A stretch of 20,593 nucleotides of DNA from Alphaproteobacteria bacterium UBA6187 (GCA_002422795.1 DITJ01000021.1:1-20593); one strand, 5' to 3'. Numbered from the stretch's first letter, positions 1 through 7,441 are shown. Notes: generated by a model not told the origin, from the sequence alone. Program-made: numbers and translations.

Positions 1-1
1 A

Positions 2-313
2 GGCTCATGTGGGTTTAACTATTGGAACCGCGACCACGCATGCACGGAAATCAGTTATGATTTGGCGCGCAAATATTGGGGGCAGGGGATAATGACCCGT
101 GTTGCGCGTTCAGTAATTGCGTTTGGGTTTACACGCATGGAATTGCACCGCATTGAGGCTACCGTAACACCTAGTAATGTTGGCTCATTCAAAGTTTTAC
201 GAAAAATAGGATTTAAAAAAGAAGGGATTTTGCGTGAGCAGAAACTCCTGCATGGTAAGTTTAATGATGCGATTATGTTATCATTATTGCAAAAGGAATA
301 TTTGAAGTTTTAA
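2..313 (+). CDS. GNAT family N-acetyltransferase, RimJ/RimL type, C-terminal part
   Basis: The reading frame is open to the left edge of the window, so the gene starts upstream and only the last 103 codons are visible. The visible part reads GFNYWNRDHACTEISYDL, then YWGQGIMTRV, then an HRIEATVTPSNVGSFKVLRK segment followed by a GF motif. This is the pattern of the RimJ/RimL branch of GNAT enzymes: the acetyl-CoA pyrophosphate-binding Q/RxxGxG/A-like loop (GQGI) and the 'N.GS..vL.k.GF..EG' C-terminal signature. Family members transfer acetyl from acetyl-CoA to protein N-termini or small amines; the substrate here cannot be told. The TTG at 62 would be a false start, because conserved family residues continue upstream of it. 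The next gene begins 9 bases after the stop. Confidence 0.9.
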   Translation, partial: GSCGFNYWNRDHACTEISYDLARKYWGQGIMTRVARSVIAFGFTRMELHRIEATVTPSNVGSFKVLRKIGFKKEGILREQKLLHGKFNDAIMLSLLQKEYLKF

Positions 314-322
314 AGGCGTTTT

Positions 323-829
323 GTGAAAATATGTTATAAATTTATCCTGGTATTTTATATCGCTTTCTCCTCATCTGGTTATGCGGAAGAAAACATCACA
401 AAGGATTATACACGCGCCTATAATTATTGTTCTCCCATAGCGCGCCAGAAGACCATTGAAAAATGCAATTACGGAAAAATGGTTGAGAAATCTTATTTAG
501 ATTGCATGTATAAAGGCGGTTACCGTGAAGATGATGATATGTCTAAAGAGGGTTATTATAAAGCCTATATGGAATCCCATAAAAAATGTAATTTAAGTGC
601 TAATTATGCAGCAAAAGAAGAATGTAATTATGGCAAAGTATACCAAGTGCAATATAATATTTGCATGCTGGAAATTGGCTTTAATGCAGATGGTGATAAA
701 ATCGCAAGCCCAAAACCAAATAATAGCCCTGTAACGAATGATTATAAAGATGATCCGTCAGATTATCAAGATGCAAAAAAAGATAACAGGTTCTGGCTGG
801 GTAAGTTATTCGATAGTATTTTTCCGTAA
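323..829 (+). CDS. small secreted protein with a duplicated three-cysteine motif
   Basis: I do not recognise the family. The predicted protein has 168 residues, starting at a GTG with an AAAGGCG-like ribosome site just upstream. An N-terminal hydrophobic stretch ending SSSGYA, followed by EEN, looks like a signal peptide, so the protein is probably periplasmic or secreted. The mature part contains the same unit twice: Cys-x11-Cys-NYGK-x6-Tyr-x2-Cys-Met-x4-Gly, at roughly residues 36-66 and 89-119. This gives six regularly spaced cysteines, which suggests disulphides or metal binding. A polar Asp/Asn/Lys/Pro-rich tail follows, ending in an aromatic FWLGKLFDSIFP segment. It lies between the acetyltransferase and queF with short gaps and could be co-transcribed with either. 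Confidence 0.72.
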   Translation: MKICYKFILVFYIAFSSSGYAEENITKDYTRAYNYCSPIARQKTIEKCNYGKMVEKSYLDCMYKGGYREDDDMSKEGYYKAYMESHKKCNLSANYAAKEECNYGKVYQVQYNICMLEIGFNADGDKIASPKPNNSPVTNDYKDDPSDYQDAKKDNRFWLGKLFDSIFP

Positions 830-847
830 CAAAAAAATAAAAGAAAC

Positions 848-1312
848 ATGACCGATAAAAACATTTACTCAAATCTATCCCAACTTGGTAGCAGCAGTTC
901 CTTACCGGATGCGCCGGAGAATGCTATTATCGAGAAGGTAGAAAACCCGCAAAAAGGTACAAAATACCTGGTAAGGTTTACATGTCCGGAATTTACTTCT
1001 ATGTGCCCTATAACCGGGCAGCCGGATTTTGCCAAGCTGGTAATAGATTATGTGCCGGGTGATTTCCTGGTGGAAAGCAAATCATTAAAATTATTCCTCG
1101 GCTCATTCCGCGGCCATGGTGCATTCCATGAGGATTGTACTGTAAGCATAGCGCTAAGGCTAATAAAAGAAATCGGGCCAGTGTGGCTTAGGATAGGCGG
1201 ATATTGGTATCCGCGCGGTGGCATACCTATTGATATATTTTACCAAACGGGAAATCCTCCAGCAGATGTATGGATACCGGAGCAAGGTGTGCCTGTTTAC
1301 ACAGGAAGGTAA
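848..1312 (+). CDS. queF: NADPH-dependent 7-cyano-7-deazaguanine (preQ0) reductase QueF, short type
   Basis: QueF reduces the nitrile of preQ0 to the aminomethyl group of preQ1 with two NADPH, a cytoplasmic step in making the queuosine of tRNA. The 154-residue length fits the short, unimodal QueF class. Family signatures are clear: FTSMCPITGQPDFA with the nucleophile Cys53 and catalytic Asp60, then ESKSLKLFLGSFRGHGAFHEDC, containing the Glu-Ser-Lys-Ser-Leu-Lys NADPH/substrate-binding motif and the HED triad. The ATG at 848 has only a weak purine-rich site (AAAAGAAAC) before it. No other queuosine gene is in the window. The following gene, apaG, lies about 70 bases downstream on the same strand and may share the transcript. 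No preQ1-type riboswitch was recognised upstream. Confidence 0.96.
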   Translation: MTDKNIYSNLSQLGSSSSLPDAPENAIIEKVENPQKGTKYLVRFTCPEFTSMCPITGQPDFAKLVIDYVPGDFLVESKSLKLFLGSFRGHGAFHEDCTVSIALRLIKEIGPVWLRIGGYWYPRGGIPIDIFYQTGNPPADVWIPEQGVPVYTGR

Positions 1313-1383
1313 AATAATCCTTTCTCTTAGCTTTAAGAATTGGTATACCACCTGTGATGAAAAAAACAACAAACTCAATTATA

Positions 1384-1776
1384 ATGTATTCGAAGCAGAC
1401 CAATTCCGTATTGGTAACCGTTACCCCTACCTACCAGGATAGCCGCTCATCGCCATTTGAAAATATGTTTGTCTGGACATACCATATACGCATTGAAAAT
1501 AAAGGCAGCCATACTTTACAGCTACTTAACAGGCATTGGAAAGTAATTGATGCATTAGGGCAAATGAAGGAAATAACTGGCTCCGGCGTAGTTGGGGTGC
1601 AGCCAAGCCTTGAACCTGGCGAGGATTTTGAATACACAAGCGAAACATCACTTACAACATCTTCAGGCATGATGTTTGGAATTTATGAAATGGCTACAAA
1701 AGCCGGGGAAATATTTAATATAGATATACCTGCATTTTCATTGGATTGCCCGCATATTAAAGAATCAATGAATTAG
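1384..1776 (+). CDS. apaG: ApaG family protein (DUF525)
   Basis: ApaG proteins are small immunoglobulin-like beta-sandwich proteins, historically linked to Co2+/Mg2+ resistance and to Ap4A metabolism; the molecular role is still unclear. The sequence shows VTVTPTYQDSRSSP, FVWTYHIRIENKG, LLNRHWKVIDALG and the glycine motif GSGVVGVQPSLEPGEDFEYTS, all in family order, ending IPAFSLDCP. I chose the ATG at 1384 (130 residues) because it gives an N-terminus, MYSKQTNSVLVTV, that aligns with typical ApaG starts and the usual length of about 125-130. An in-frame GTG at 1354 and ATG at 1357 would add about 10 residues. None of the three has a good Shine-Dalgarno site. It follows queF on the same strand. 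Confidence 0.94.
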   Translation: MYSKQTNSVLVTVTPTYQDSRSSPFENMFVWTYHIRIENKGSHTLQLLNRHWKVIDALGQMKEITGSGVVGVQPSLEPGEDFEYTSETSLTTSSGMMFGIYEMATKAGEIFNIDIPAFSLDCPHIKESMN

Positions 1777-1797
1777 AGTAAAATTCTCTATCACTAG

Positions 1798-1925
1798 CTA
1801 TAAAATGGGCGGAGCCACATAGGCAAACCCGAACTACATAAACTATAAAAACATCTGCACAAGGCAGGCATAATTATAGAAAACGAAGCCAGATTCACTT
1901 CAGGATACCCCGCCCACTGTAATAG
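1798..1925. repeat. possible small element with imperfect terminal inverted repeats
   Basis: The region between apaG and the epimerase (1777-2262) has no convincing gene. Its first part is bounded by TGGGCGGAG (1806-1814) and CCCCGCCCA (1908-1916), which pair with one mismatch. The similarity extends outward imperfectly to CTAT at 1798 and ATAG at 1925. The interior is AT-rich and holds a minus-strand open frame of 60 codons with no recognisable protein. It could be a degenerate mobile element or a structured RNA; nothing decides between these. Confidence 0.3.
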
Positions 1926-2055
1926 ACTAAACAAAAACTTTTCAGAATCCTTTAGTGCTATGTACAAGTACCACATTAGCTGAAGCGGTATAAAGGTTCT
2001 ATATGCAAGTAGGTGTAAGAGTGTAAATTAATGCTAAATTCTCCATTATTTTGTT

Positions 2056-2165
2056 ATATGGCACGTGTCCCCGCGAAGGCGGGGATTCAGTTGTTTATGT
2101 GTAACCAATTGTATATTCTGTATAATTCTTCCAGGTCCCCGCCTGCGCGGGGACACGTGCCATAT
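2056..2165. repeat. 110-base palindromic element with 30-base inverted repeats
   Basis: The arms 2056-2085 and 2136-2165 are reverse complements with 29 of 30 positions matching; the single mismatch lies at 2076. Each arm begins ATATGGCACGTGTCCCCGC and contains its own small hairpin, CCCCGC-loop-GCGGGG. About 50 AT-rich bases separate the arms. The element lies between the 3' ends of apaG and the epimerase gene, so it could stop transcription from both sides. The architecture fits a non-autonomous palindromic repeat. No transposase is nearby and I see no clear target duplication. A further small palindrome, TAAGTAA-GA-TTACTTA, lies at about 2198-2213. Confidence 0.85.
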
Positions 2166-2262
2166 TAGCAATATGGGCATATAGTGGCTAATTATTAAGT
2201 AAGATTACTTAAACTTCGCTGAGGGTTTCTCCTAAGAAATTATTCCTACATAATCCATAAAC

Positions 2263-3228
2263 CTAAGCCGCCAAACCAACCTTCAAATGCTCATGGCAGG
2301 AATTTAAGCCTTCTTCAAGTGCGATATTTAATTTAATCCCAAGTCGTGAAAGCAGCCTGGAAGGGTCGCCGATTGAAATTCGTATATCTCCGGTGCGTGG
2401 GCTGGCATAAATATATTGCGCACGTATGCCAGATATTTCTGAAATTATATCAGCCAGTTTATTTATAGAAGTAAACTTCCCGGTGCAGATGTTAATTTCA
2501 TCATGACCACTATGATGAACTTTTATGGCAAGATTCTCCATAGAGGCTATAAAGGCTTTTACTGCATCAGCTACATATACGAAATCCCGCACCTGCCCGC
2601 CATCGCCAAAAATAGTGATAGGAAGCCCAGCAAGGATGCGGTTGGTGAATATGGAAATCACCCCGGAATATGGTGAATGCGGGTCTTGCCTTGGGCCATA
2701 AACGTTAAATGGGCGCAGGCCAATGTTCGGAACCCCATGCACATCCCATGCAACACGCCCATGTAAATCACAGGCATATTTATCTACCCCATATGCACTA
2801 AGGGGCGCAATATTTACCGATTCGGAAGTGGGTATAGTAGGGCAATTTCCATATACCGCGGCAGAAGAAGTATAAACAACCGGAATTTTCGGGTTAGCCC
2901 TGCTTGCTGCCTGAAATATATTAACCGTTGAGGTAATATTAACTGTATGGGTTAGCGCCCATTCTGTTATGGATTTTTCAACTGATGCTATTGCCGCAAG
3001 ATGGAAACAGCCATCGATATTTTTGAAGGAATCCTCTACAGTTTTATAATTGGTAGTATCGCCTATAATTAACTCGGCTTTAGGGTGGGCGTTTTCCCTT
3101 TTTCCGGTGGACAGGTTATCAAGTATAGTAACTTTATTACCTTGCGCAATAAGTTCATCAACCAGATGAGAGCCGATAAACCCACATCCGCCGGTTACTA
3201 AATATTTTTTTGGTTTGATTCTTTTCAT
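2263..3228 (-). CDS. NAD-dependent nucleotide-sugar epimerase, GalE/WbpP-like extended SDR
   Basis: The protein (321 residues) is an extended short-chain dehydrogenase. It has the Rossmann glycine motif TGGCGFIG (G13-G19), DNLSTG binding the cofactor ribose, TSSAAVYG supplying the catalytic Ser/Thr, and the Tyr146-x3-Lys150 pair in SAYGVDKYACD. Substrate-side motifs RPFNVYGPRQDP and IFGDGGQVRDFVYVADAV follow. The RQDP and GDG.Q.RDFVYV motifs are shared with UDP-glucose and UDP-N-acetylglucosamine 4-epimerases. A 4-epimerase making UDP-GalNAc or UDP-Gal is the best guess; a 4,6-dehydratase is less likely. The ATG has an AAGGAA site just upstream. It lies downstream of glmS on the same strand across a 446-base repeat-filled gap, which suggests a shared amino-sugar theme rather than a tight operon. 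Confidence 0.9.
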   Translation of the reverse strand: MKRIKPKKYLVTGGCGFIGSHLVDELIAQGNKVTILDNLSTGKRENAHPKAELIIGDTTNYKTVEDSFKNIDGCFHLAAIASVEKSITEWALTHTVNITSTVNIFQAASRANPKIPVVYTSSAAVYGNCPTIPTSESVNIAPLSAYGVDKYACDLHGRVAWDVHGVPNIGLRPFNVYGPRQDPHSPYSGVISIFTNRILAGLPITIFGDGGQVRDFVYVADAVKAFIASMENLAIKVHHSGHDEINICTGKFTSINKLADIISEISGIRAQYIYASPRTGDIRISIGDPSRLLSRLGIKLNIALEEGLNSCHEHLKVGLAA

Positions 3229-3368
3229 GGTTTGTTCCTTGTTAATTTTTATAGATTGGGGGAGGGTAAATTGATTTAAGAAGTAAGATTTAAGGTTTTG
3301 GATTTATTCCTAATAAAGTCACAGTTTTGGATATGATTACAGTAAGCAATTGGTAAGGAAGAAGGTCT

Positions 3369-3505
3369 AGCGCCCCCTCTCCCTGAGGGAGAGGGAGGGG
3401 TGAGGGGGGTATTAAAATAATATAAATCCCCCTCACCCTAACCCCTTGTACTAGAAAGAACAGTACCTATGTACTGTTTTTTCGGTCTACAAGCCTCAGG
3501 GAGAT
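3369..3505. repeat. GC-rich palindromic element with two inverted copies, one interrupted
   Basis: The gap between the epimerase and glmS (3229-3674) has no gene but is rich in repeats. Its core is a C-tract/G-tract palindrome. The hairpin CTCTCCC-TGA-GGGAGAG occupies 3377-3393. A second stem pairs GGGTGAGGGGG (3398-3408) perfectly with CCCCCTCACCC (3428-3438) around a 19-base AT-rich loop. The right half, after CCCTAACCCC, resumes with CCTCAGGGAGATGG at about 3494, so it resembles an inverted second copy split by a separate insertion. This type of CCCTCACCC repeat is dispersed in many proteobacterial genomes. Confidence 0.75.
3445..3493. repeat. 49-base palindromic insertion nested inside another repeat
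   Basis: The segment begins CTTGTA and ends TACAAG. It has an inner perfect hairpin CAGTAC-CTAT-GTACTG at 3461-3476, and its arms pair imperfectly along most of their length (GAAAGAACAGTAC against GTACTGTTTTTTC). It lies exactly where the right copy of the surrounding CCCTAACCCC/CTCAGGGAG repeat is broken, which suggests that it inserted there. Confidence 0.6.
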
Positions 3506-3576
3506 GGAACTTCCTTTCCTGGTTTTCTTCATAAGACAATAACTTACATATCTCCTTATCTAAGCTATGGTTAATA

Positions 3577-3608
3577 AAATCATAAATCTTAAATCATAAA
3601 TCTTAAAT
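3577..3608. repeat. 14-base tandem repeat, about 2.3 copies
   Basis: The unit AAATCATAAATCTT occurs perfectly at 3577-3590 and 3591-3604, followed by a partial AAAT. It is a short AT-rich slippage repeat in the non-coding gap downstream of glmS. Confidence 0.85.
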
Positions 3609-3612
3609 AGTT

Positions 3613-3658
3613 TAGTCCCCTCCTAACCTCCCCCCGCAAGTGGCGAGGGGAGGAACTA
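3613..3658 (-). repeat. palindromic repeat or terminator just downstream of glmS
   Basis: On the minus strand this reads TAGTTCCTCCCCTCGCC, then CTTGCGGGGGGAGG, then TTAGGAGGGGACTA. CCTCCCC pairs with GGGGAGG, and the outer TAGT pairs with ACTA. It starts about 16 bases past the glmS stop codon, so it could end glmS transcription, although no run of T follows. Its sequence is typical of a dispersed GC-rich palindromic repeat. Confidence 0.5.
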
Positions 3659-3674
3659 CACAGATCTTTGCTCA

Positions 3675-5501
3675 CTACTCCACCGTAACCGACTTCGCCA
3701 GATTACGCGGCTGGTCAACATCATTACCTTTGGCAAGTGCTATGTAATATGCGAGCAATTGTAAGGGTATTGTGTAAAGTATCGGTGCAACAAACGGATT
3801 AATTTCAGGAAGCACAATAAGGTATGATGCAATATCCTTAAGTTTAGTCACACCTTTCGTATCGCAAAACGCAATAACTTTACCGCCGCGCGCGGCTACC
3901 TCATGTATATTTGAGCAGGTTTTTTCAAATAGCGCATCAGATGGCACAATCGCAATTACCGGGGTGTTATTATCAACCAGTGCAAGCGGGCCATGTTTAA
4001 GCTCTCCTGCGGCAATACCTTCTGCATGGATATAGGAAAGTTCCTTCAGCTTGAGCGCGGCTTCAAGTGCAATAGGGTATGCAGTGCCACGACCAATAAA
4101 CAGTACATTCTTTGTATTGGATATTTCCTGCGCCAGTGCGTAAATAAGCCTTTTATAGCTAAGGACTTTTGTTATTGCGGCCGGGAGTTGCTCAAGTGCG
4201 GTTATTATGGTTTTGTGCTGCTCTGGTGCCGGTTTTATGTCTTTTACAAAGGCAAGGGTAAGGCAGGCAAGCACCATTAACTGCGCGGTGAAAGCTTTGG
4301 TTGATGCCACACCTATTTCAGCCCCTACAAGTATTGGTAGCACAACATCTGAAGCTTGCGCGATTGTGCTTTCAGTGGCATTAACAATACTTACAATATA
4401 TTGCTGCTTCTTTTTTGCAAACTGCAAGGCAGCGATAGTATCGGCAGTTTCCCCGGATTGCGAAATAAATATTGCCAGCCCCCCCGGTTTTAGCGGTGCT
4501 TCGCGGTAGCGGAATTCTGATGCTATATCCACATTCACTTGCAGACCGGTAAGTTTTTCCATCCAGTATTTACACACCATTCCTGCATAATTGGAAGTGC
4601 CGCAGGCGACTATTGTAATTTGTTGAATATCGGCAAGTTTAAAAGGGATTTCAGGCAGGCGGATGTTTTTAGTTTCCTGATTGATATACTGGGTGATTGT
4701 ATGCACAAGCACTTCTGGTTGCTCGAATATTTCTTTCATCATGAAATGCCTATAATTACCCCTTTCGAGCATACTATTACTTTGGGTGGAAAGCTGGATG
4801 GTGCGCGTTACAAGTTTACTGTTTTCATCCCAGATTTGCACATCTTCATCTTTTACTTGCGCAATATCGCCATCTTGAAGATAGGCAATACGTGAGGTAA
4901 AAGGTGAAAGTGCAATTGCATCGGAACCAACATACATTTGCTTTTCACCGTAACCTATTGCAAGTGGCGAACCACATTTAGCCGCAATAAGGAATTGGTG
5001 CTTTCCGGCAAATAATATTACAATTGCATAAGTTCCGGTTAGCTGGGCGATTGTTGCTGTAACGGCCTGTACGGGTGACATGCCCTCTTCAAGATATTGG
5101 GTAATAAGATGCGGGATTACCTCGCTATCGGTTTGGGAATTCATCACCCGGCCATTTGTTTCCAGGCTTTCGCGTAGTTCACGGAAATTTTCAATTATAC
5201 CGTTATGCACTACCGCAACTTTATCTGTAAGGTGGGGGTGGGCGTTATCGACAGTAGGGCTGCCGTGGGTTGCCCATCTTGTGTGACCAATTCCTATAGT
5301 GCCGCTTATAGGGTTTTGTTTTATTTCTTTTTCAAGCCTGGCAAGTTTGCCGTTAGTACGCCTGCATAACAACGAACCTTCTTCCGAAAGCGTTGCTATA
5401 CCTGCCGAATCATATCCTCGATATTCAAGCCGTCTTAAACCCTCAAGCAGGGCAGCTGATACATTCATATTATTGGTAACTACACCGATAATGCCACACA
5501 T
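3675..5501 (-). CDS. glmS: glutamine--fructose-6-phosphate aminotransferase (isomerizing) GlmS
   Basis: GlmS makes glucosamine-6-phosphate from fructose-6-phosphate and glutamine in the cytoplasm, the committed step towards UDP-GlcNAc for peptidoglycan, lipid A and amino-sugar polymers. The 608 residues match the family length. The N-terminal class II glutaminase begins MCGIIGV, leaving Cys2 as the nucleophile, with RRLEYRGYDSAG and GIGHTRWATHG after it. Two SIS domains follow, with the phosphate-binding SQSGETADT and the STKAFTAQ motif, then FIGRGTAYPIALEAALKLKE, the KLKELSYIHAEG segment and AGELKHGPLALV. The C-terminus PRNLAKSVTVE carries the catalytic lysine (Lys603). The start has a GGAG site. 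Upstream (5502-5771) I see no ribozyme and no clear promoter. Confidence 0.98.
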   Translation of the reverse strand: MCGIIGVVTNNMNVSAALLEGLRRLEYRGYDSAGIATLSEEGSLLCRRTNGKLARLEKEIKQNPISGTIGIGHTRWATHGSPTVDNAHPHLTDKVAVVHNGIIENFRELRESLETNGRVMNSQTDSEVIPHLITQYLEEGMSPVQAVTATIAQLTGTYAIVILFAGKHQFLIAAKCGSPLAIGYGEKQMYVGSDAIALSPFTSRIAYLQDGDIAQVKDEDVQIWDENSKLVTRTIQLSTQSNSMLERGNYRHFMMKEIFEQPEVLVHTITQYINQETKNIRLPEIPFKLADIQQITIVACGTSNYAGMVCKYWMEKLTGLQVNVDIASEFRYREAPLKPGGLAIFISQSGETADTIAALQFAKKKQQYIVSIVNATESTIAQASDVVLPILVGAEIGVASTKAFTAQLMVLACLTLAFVKDIKPAPEQHKTIITALEQLPAAITKVLSYKRLIYALAQEISNTKNVLFIGRGTAYPIALEAALKLKELSYIHAEGIAAGELKHGPLALVDNNTPVIAIVPSDALFEKTCSNIHEVAARGGKVIAFCDTKGVTKLKDIASYLIVLPEINPFVAPILYTIPLQLLAYYIALAKGNDVDQPRNLAKSVTVE

Positions 5502-5771
5502 AAGAACTCCAAAAATTAGATTTTTACCATAATTCCTTAACTAGGAACTAAGGCTTTATCTCTAGTAACTGAGCCGTAATTTTGCAGTACGTGCTATTGG
5601 GGAAGTTATAAAGTGTTGGTTAGTGGGGCTGGTTTTGAAGTGAAAATGAGAAATGTATAATATTTTGGCTCCGCTAAAAGTTCCATTACTGTTAGGATTT
5701 ATCAAATATCTGCAACAGTTGGACTTGGGGTTGCTGGCGGAGAAATAATTACTTAACTAACCTTCGTGTTA

Positions 5772-6296
5772 TCATGGCAAATTGTTTCTAACAATCGCAT
5801 CTAAGTCTGAAAGCTTTTTTGTAATATTATTTCCCAACAAAGGCTCTATTTTAAAATTAGGAATATTTCCATAATAATTTATTATTTCAGATAGTTCTAA
5901 CTTAGCGTGGTTGCACCACTTGTACTCAATAGGAATAAGTATAATTTCATCATTTTTGTATAAAGTAGCAATAATATCAGCAGATAGGTTATTACCAGGA
6001 TTATATTGATTACCAAGACGAGCTGGTATAGGTCTGCCAGGCTCTCTTGTTGGGCAAAATGCTGAAAATATATAGCTTGCTTGTGTAATGTTCATTTTTC
6101 TTAGAACTTCCGCCTCATAGGCATCCCTCCCATCATCATCGTTTGATTGTGGTATGACGCAAAAATCATATCCAGCAAATTCAATTGTTGTATCGCGCGG
6201 AAATCTTCCGCAATTAAATAAGTTCTGAATAAGAGTTGTTTTTCCCCAATTATTGAATCCAGTAAGTAGAAATACTTTTCGTGCTTTTTTCATCAT
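5772..6296 (-). CDS. P-loop nucleotide-binding protein of unknown function
   Basis: The protein has 174 residues and opens with a Walker A motif, GFNNWGKT, at residues 13-20 after a hydrophobic strand (VFLLT). Further along are SNDDDGRD (51-58), the Pro/Gly-rich SAFCPTREPGRPIP (78-91) and IPIEYKWCNH (121-130). There is no DxxG or NKxD motif, so it is not an ordinary small GTPase. The EYK triplet, 16 residues after an Asp, faintly resembles a D-(D/E)xK nuclease core, but I do not claim that. Either of two adjacent ATGs could be the start; both follow AGGAAG. It stands alone between glmS and the Pel-like block, transcribed away from the block. Its role is unknown; a metabolic kinase or a small ATPase are both possible. 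Confidence 0.75.
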   Translation of the reverse strand: MMKKARKVFLLTGFNNWGKTTLIQNLFNCGRFPRDTTIEFAGYDFCVIPQSNDDDGRDAYEAEVLRKMNITQASYIFSAFCPTREPGRPIPARLGNQYNPGNNLSADIIATLYKNDEIILIPIEYKWCNHAKLELSEIINYYGNIPNFKIEPLLGNNITKKLSDLDAIVRNNLP

Positions 6297-6441
6297 CTCT
6301 TCCTAATAGTTAGACCTGTTGTTACGTCATCATAAAAATATGCGTATTAATGTTCGGTTGATTTTAACCATACGAAGAGCAACTTTGCAAGCCAAAAACT
6401 AAGGTTTTAGTATGGCAAATACCAATAACTTAGGCATAACT

Positions 6442-6491
6442 CTCTTTTAGCAAAGCCAGAGTCAAAAGAGGTAATGGTATCTACACCATTA
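6442..6491. promoter_or_regulatory. paired hairpins in the divergent region before the Pel-like block
   Basis: The 296-base region 6297-6592 separates the minus-strand P-loop gene from the plus-strand Pel-like block and must hold promoters for both. Two perfect 7-base stems lie close together: CTCTTTT (6442-6448) with AAAAGAG (6464-6470), and TAATGGT (6472-6478) with ACCATTA (6485-6491). They could be operator dyads or part of a leader transcript about 100 bases before the first start codon. I could not identify a clear -35/-10 pair. Confidence 0.3.
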
Positions 6492-6592
6492 TACAAATCT
6501 TATAGCCTCCATAAAGTCACTAATAGGATTCTTATTTGCTTTTCATTACAGATATCCCTTCAAGAATTTCATAATTTAAGAGGGCAAATCAG

Positions 6593-7441
6593 ATGCGGTT
6601 TATATTCACACTTATATCATTGCTAATTACCGGGTTATCATCACAAACAGCACACGCAACGGAGAGTGAGAAGTTTGTAGTATACTATTCGGATAAAGCC
6701 CCTGCCAGAAGTTTTAATAATTATCAGTTGTTGGTATTAGATAGCCGCTACCACCCGCCACTTAGTGAATTATCTGAAGGCGGCAGTAAAACATTACTTG
6801 GATATATAAGTTTAGGCGAGGTAGAAAAAACCACTGCACATTTTGATACGGTGAAAAAGAATGGTTTATTATTTGAGGAAAATAAGAATTGGAAAGGTAG
6901 CTACGGAATAGATATACGTTCACCAATCTGGCATAAACTTGTTGTTGAGAATCTTGTGCCTGGTATTTTACGAGATGGCTTTGACGGTATATTCATAGAT
7001 ACATTAGATGGCCCGCTTGAGCTTGAACGTGCAAACCCGAGTAAATACCGTGGTATGGCGGAAGCAACTTCCCAACTTATACAAGCCATAAGGATGCATT
7101 ATCCATCAATTAAAATAATGGTAAACCGTGCTTATTCAGCTTTACCGTTAATTGCCCCTTATATTGAGATGGAGCTGGGGGAATCGGTTTTTCATACATA
7201 TAATTTTGATAAGAAAACTTATCACCCTGTATCTGAAAACGATTATATAACGCAAGTAAGATGGTTGCAAGATGCGAAAACCAAAAACCCGAAGCTGAAA
7301 ATATATACGCTCGATTACGCTGATAAAAACGATGCACCGAAAATTGCTGAGATTTATAAAACCCAGAGGGCAAACGGCTTTATTCCTTATGTAACAACTA
7401 TCAGCCTTACTGACATAGTTGAAGAAGGGAGCGTGAATTAA
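6593..7441 (+). CDS. secreted GH114-like glycosidase, PelA hydrolase-domain homologue
   Basis: The protein (282 residues) matches the TIM-barrel fold of the GH114/TM1410 superfamily, to which endo-alpha-1,4-polygalactosaminidases and the N-terminal hydrolase domain of PelA belong. A signal peptide is visible (hydrophobic residues 3-17, likely cut after AHA at 20-22). Supporting motifs are KTLLGYISLGEVE, then DGFDGIFIDTLD with Asp128, Asp131 and Asp136 near strand ends, KIMVNRAYS, and MELGESVF with Glu197 in the place where PelA has a conserved catalytic glutamate. In canonical Pel loci this domain is fused to the deacetylase; here it stands alone, and its stop codon overlaps the next start by one base (TAATG). 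It probably cuts a GalNAc-rich polymer in the periplasm. The start has a GAGG site 9 bases upstream. Confidence 0.85.
   Translation: MRFIFTLISLLITGLSSQTAHATESEKFVVYYSDKAPARSFNNYQLLVLDSRYHPPLSELSEGGSKTLLGYISLGEVEKTTAHFDTVKKNGLLFEENKNWKGSYGIDIRSPIWHKLVVENLVPGILRDGFDGIFIDTLDGPLELERANPSKYRGMAEATSQLIQAIRMHYPSIKIMVNRAYSALPLIAPYIEMELGESVFHTYNFDKKTYHPVSENDYITQVRWLQDAKTKNPKLKIYTLDYADKNDAPKIAEIYKTQRANGFIPYVTTISLTDIVEEGSVN

Noticed and set aside
62..313. TTG at 62 as start of the acetyltransferase
   Set aside because: Family-conserved residues (GFNYWNRDHACTEISYD) continue in frame to the left edge, so the true start lies outside the window.
1794..1976. Minus-strand open frame after apaG
   Set aside because: It has no ribosome site or recognisable motif, and it overlaps the inverted-repeat region.
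3993..5532. Several plus-strand open frames within glmS
   Set aside because: They are antisense shadows of a full-length, well-conserved glmS.
5502..5771. glmS ribozyme or riboswitch upstream of glmS
   Set aside because: No pattern of the glmS ribozyme was recognised, and that element is typical of Gram-positive bacteria.
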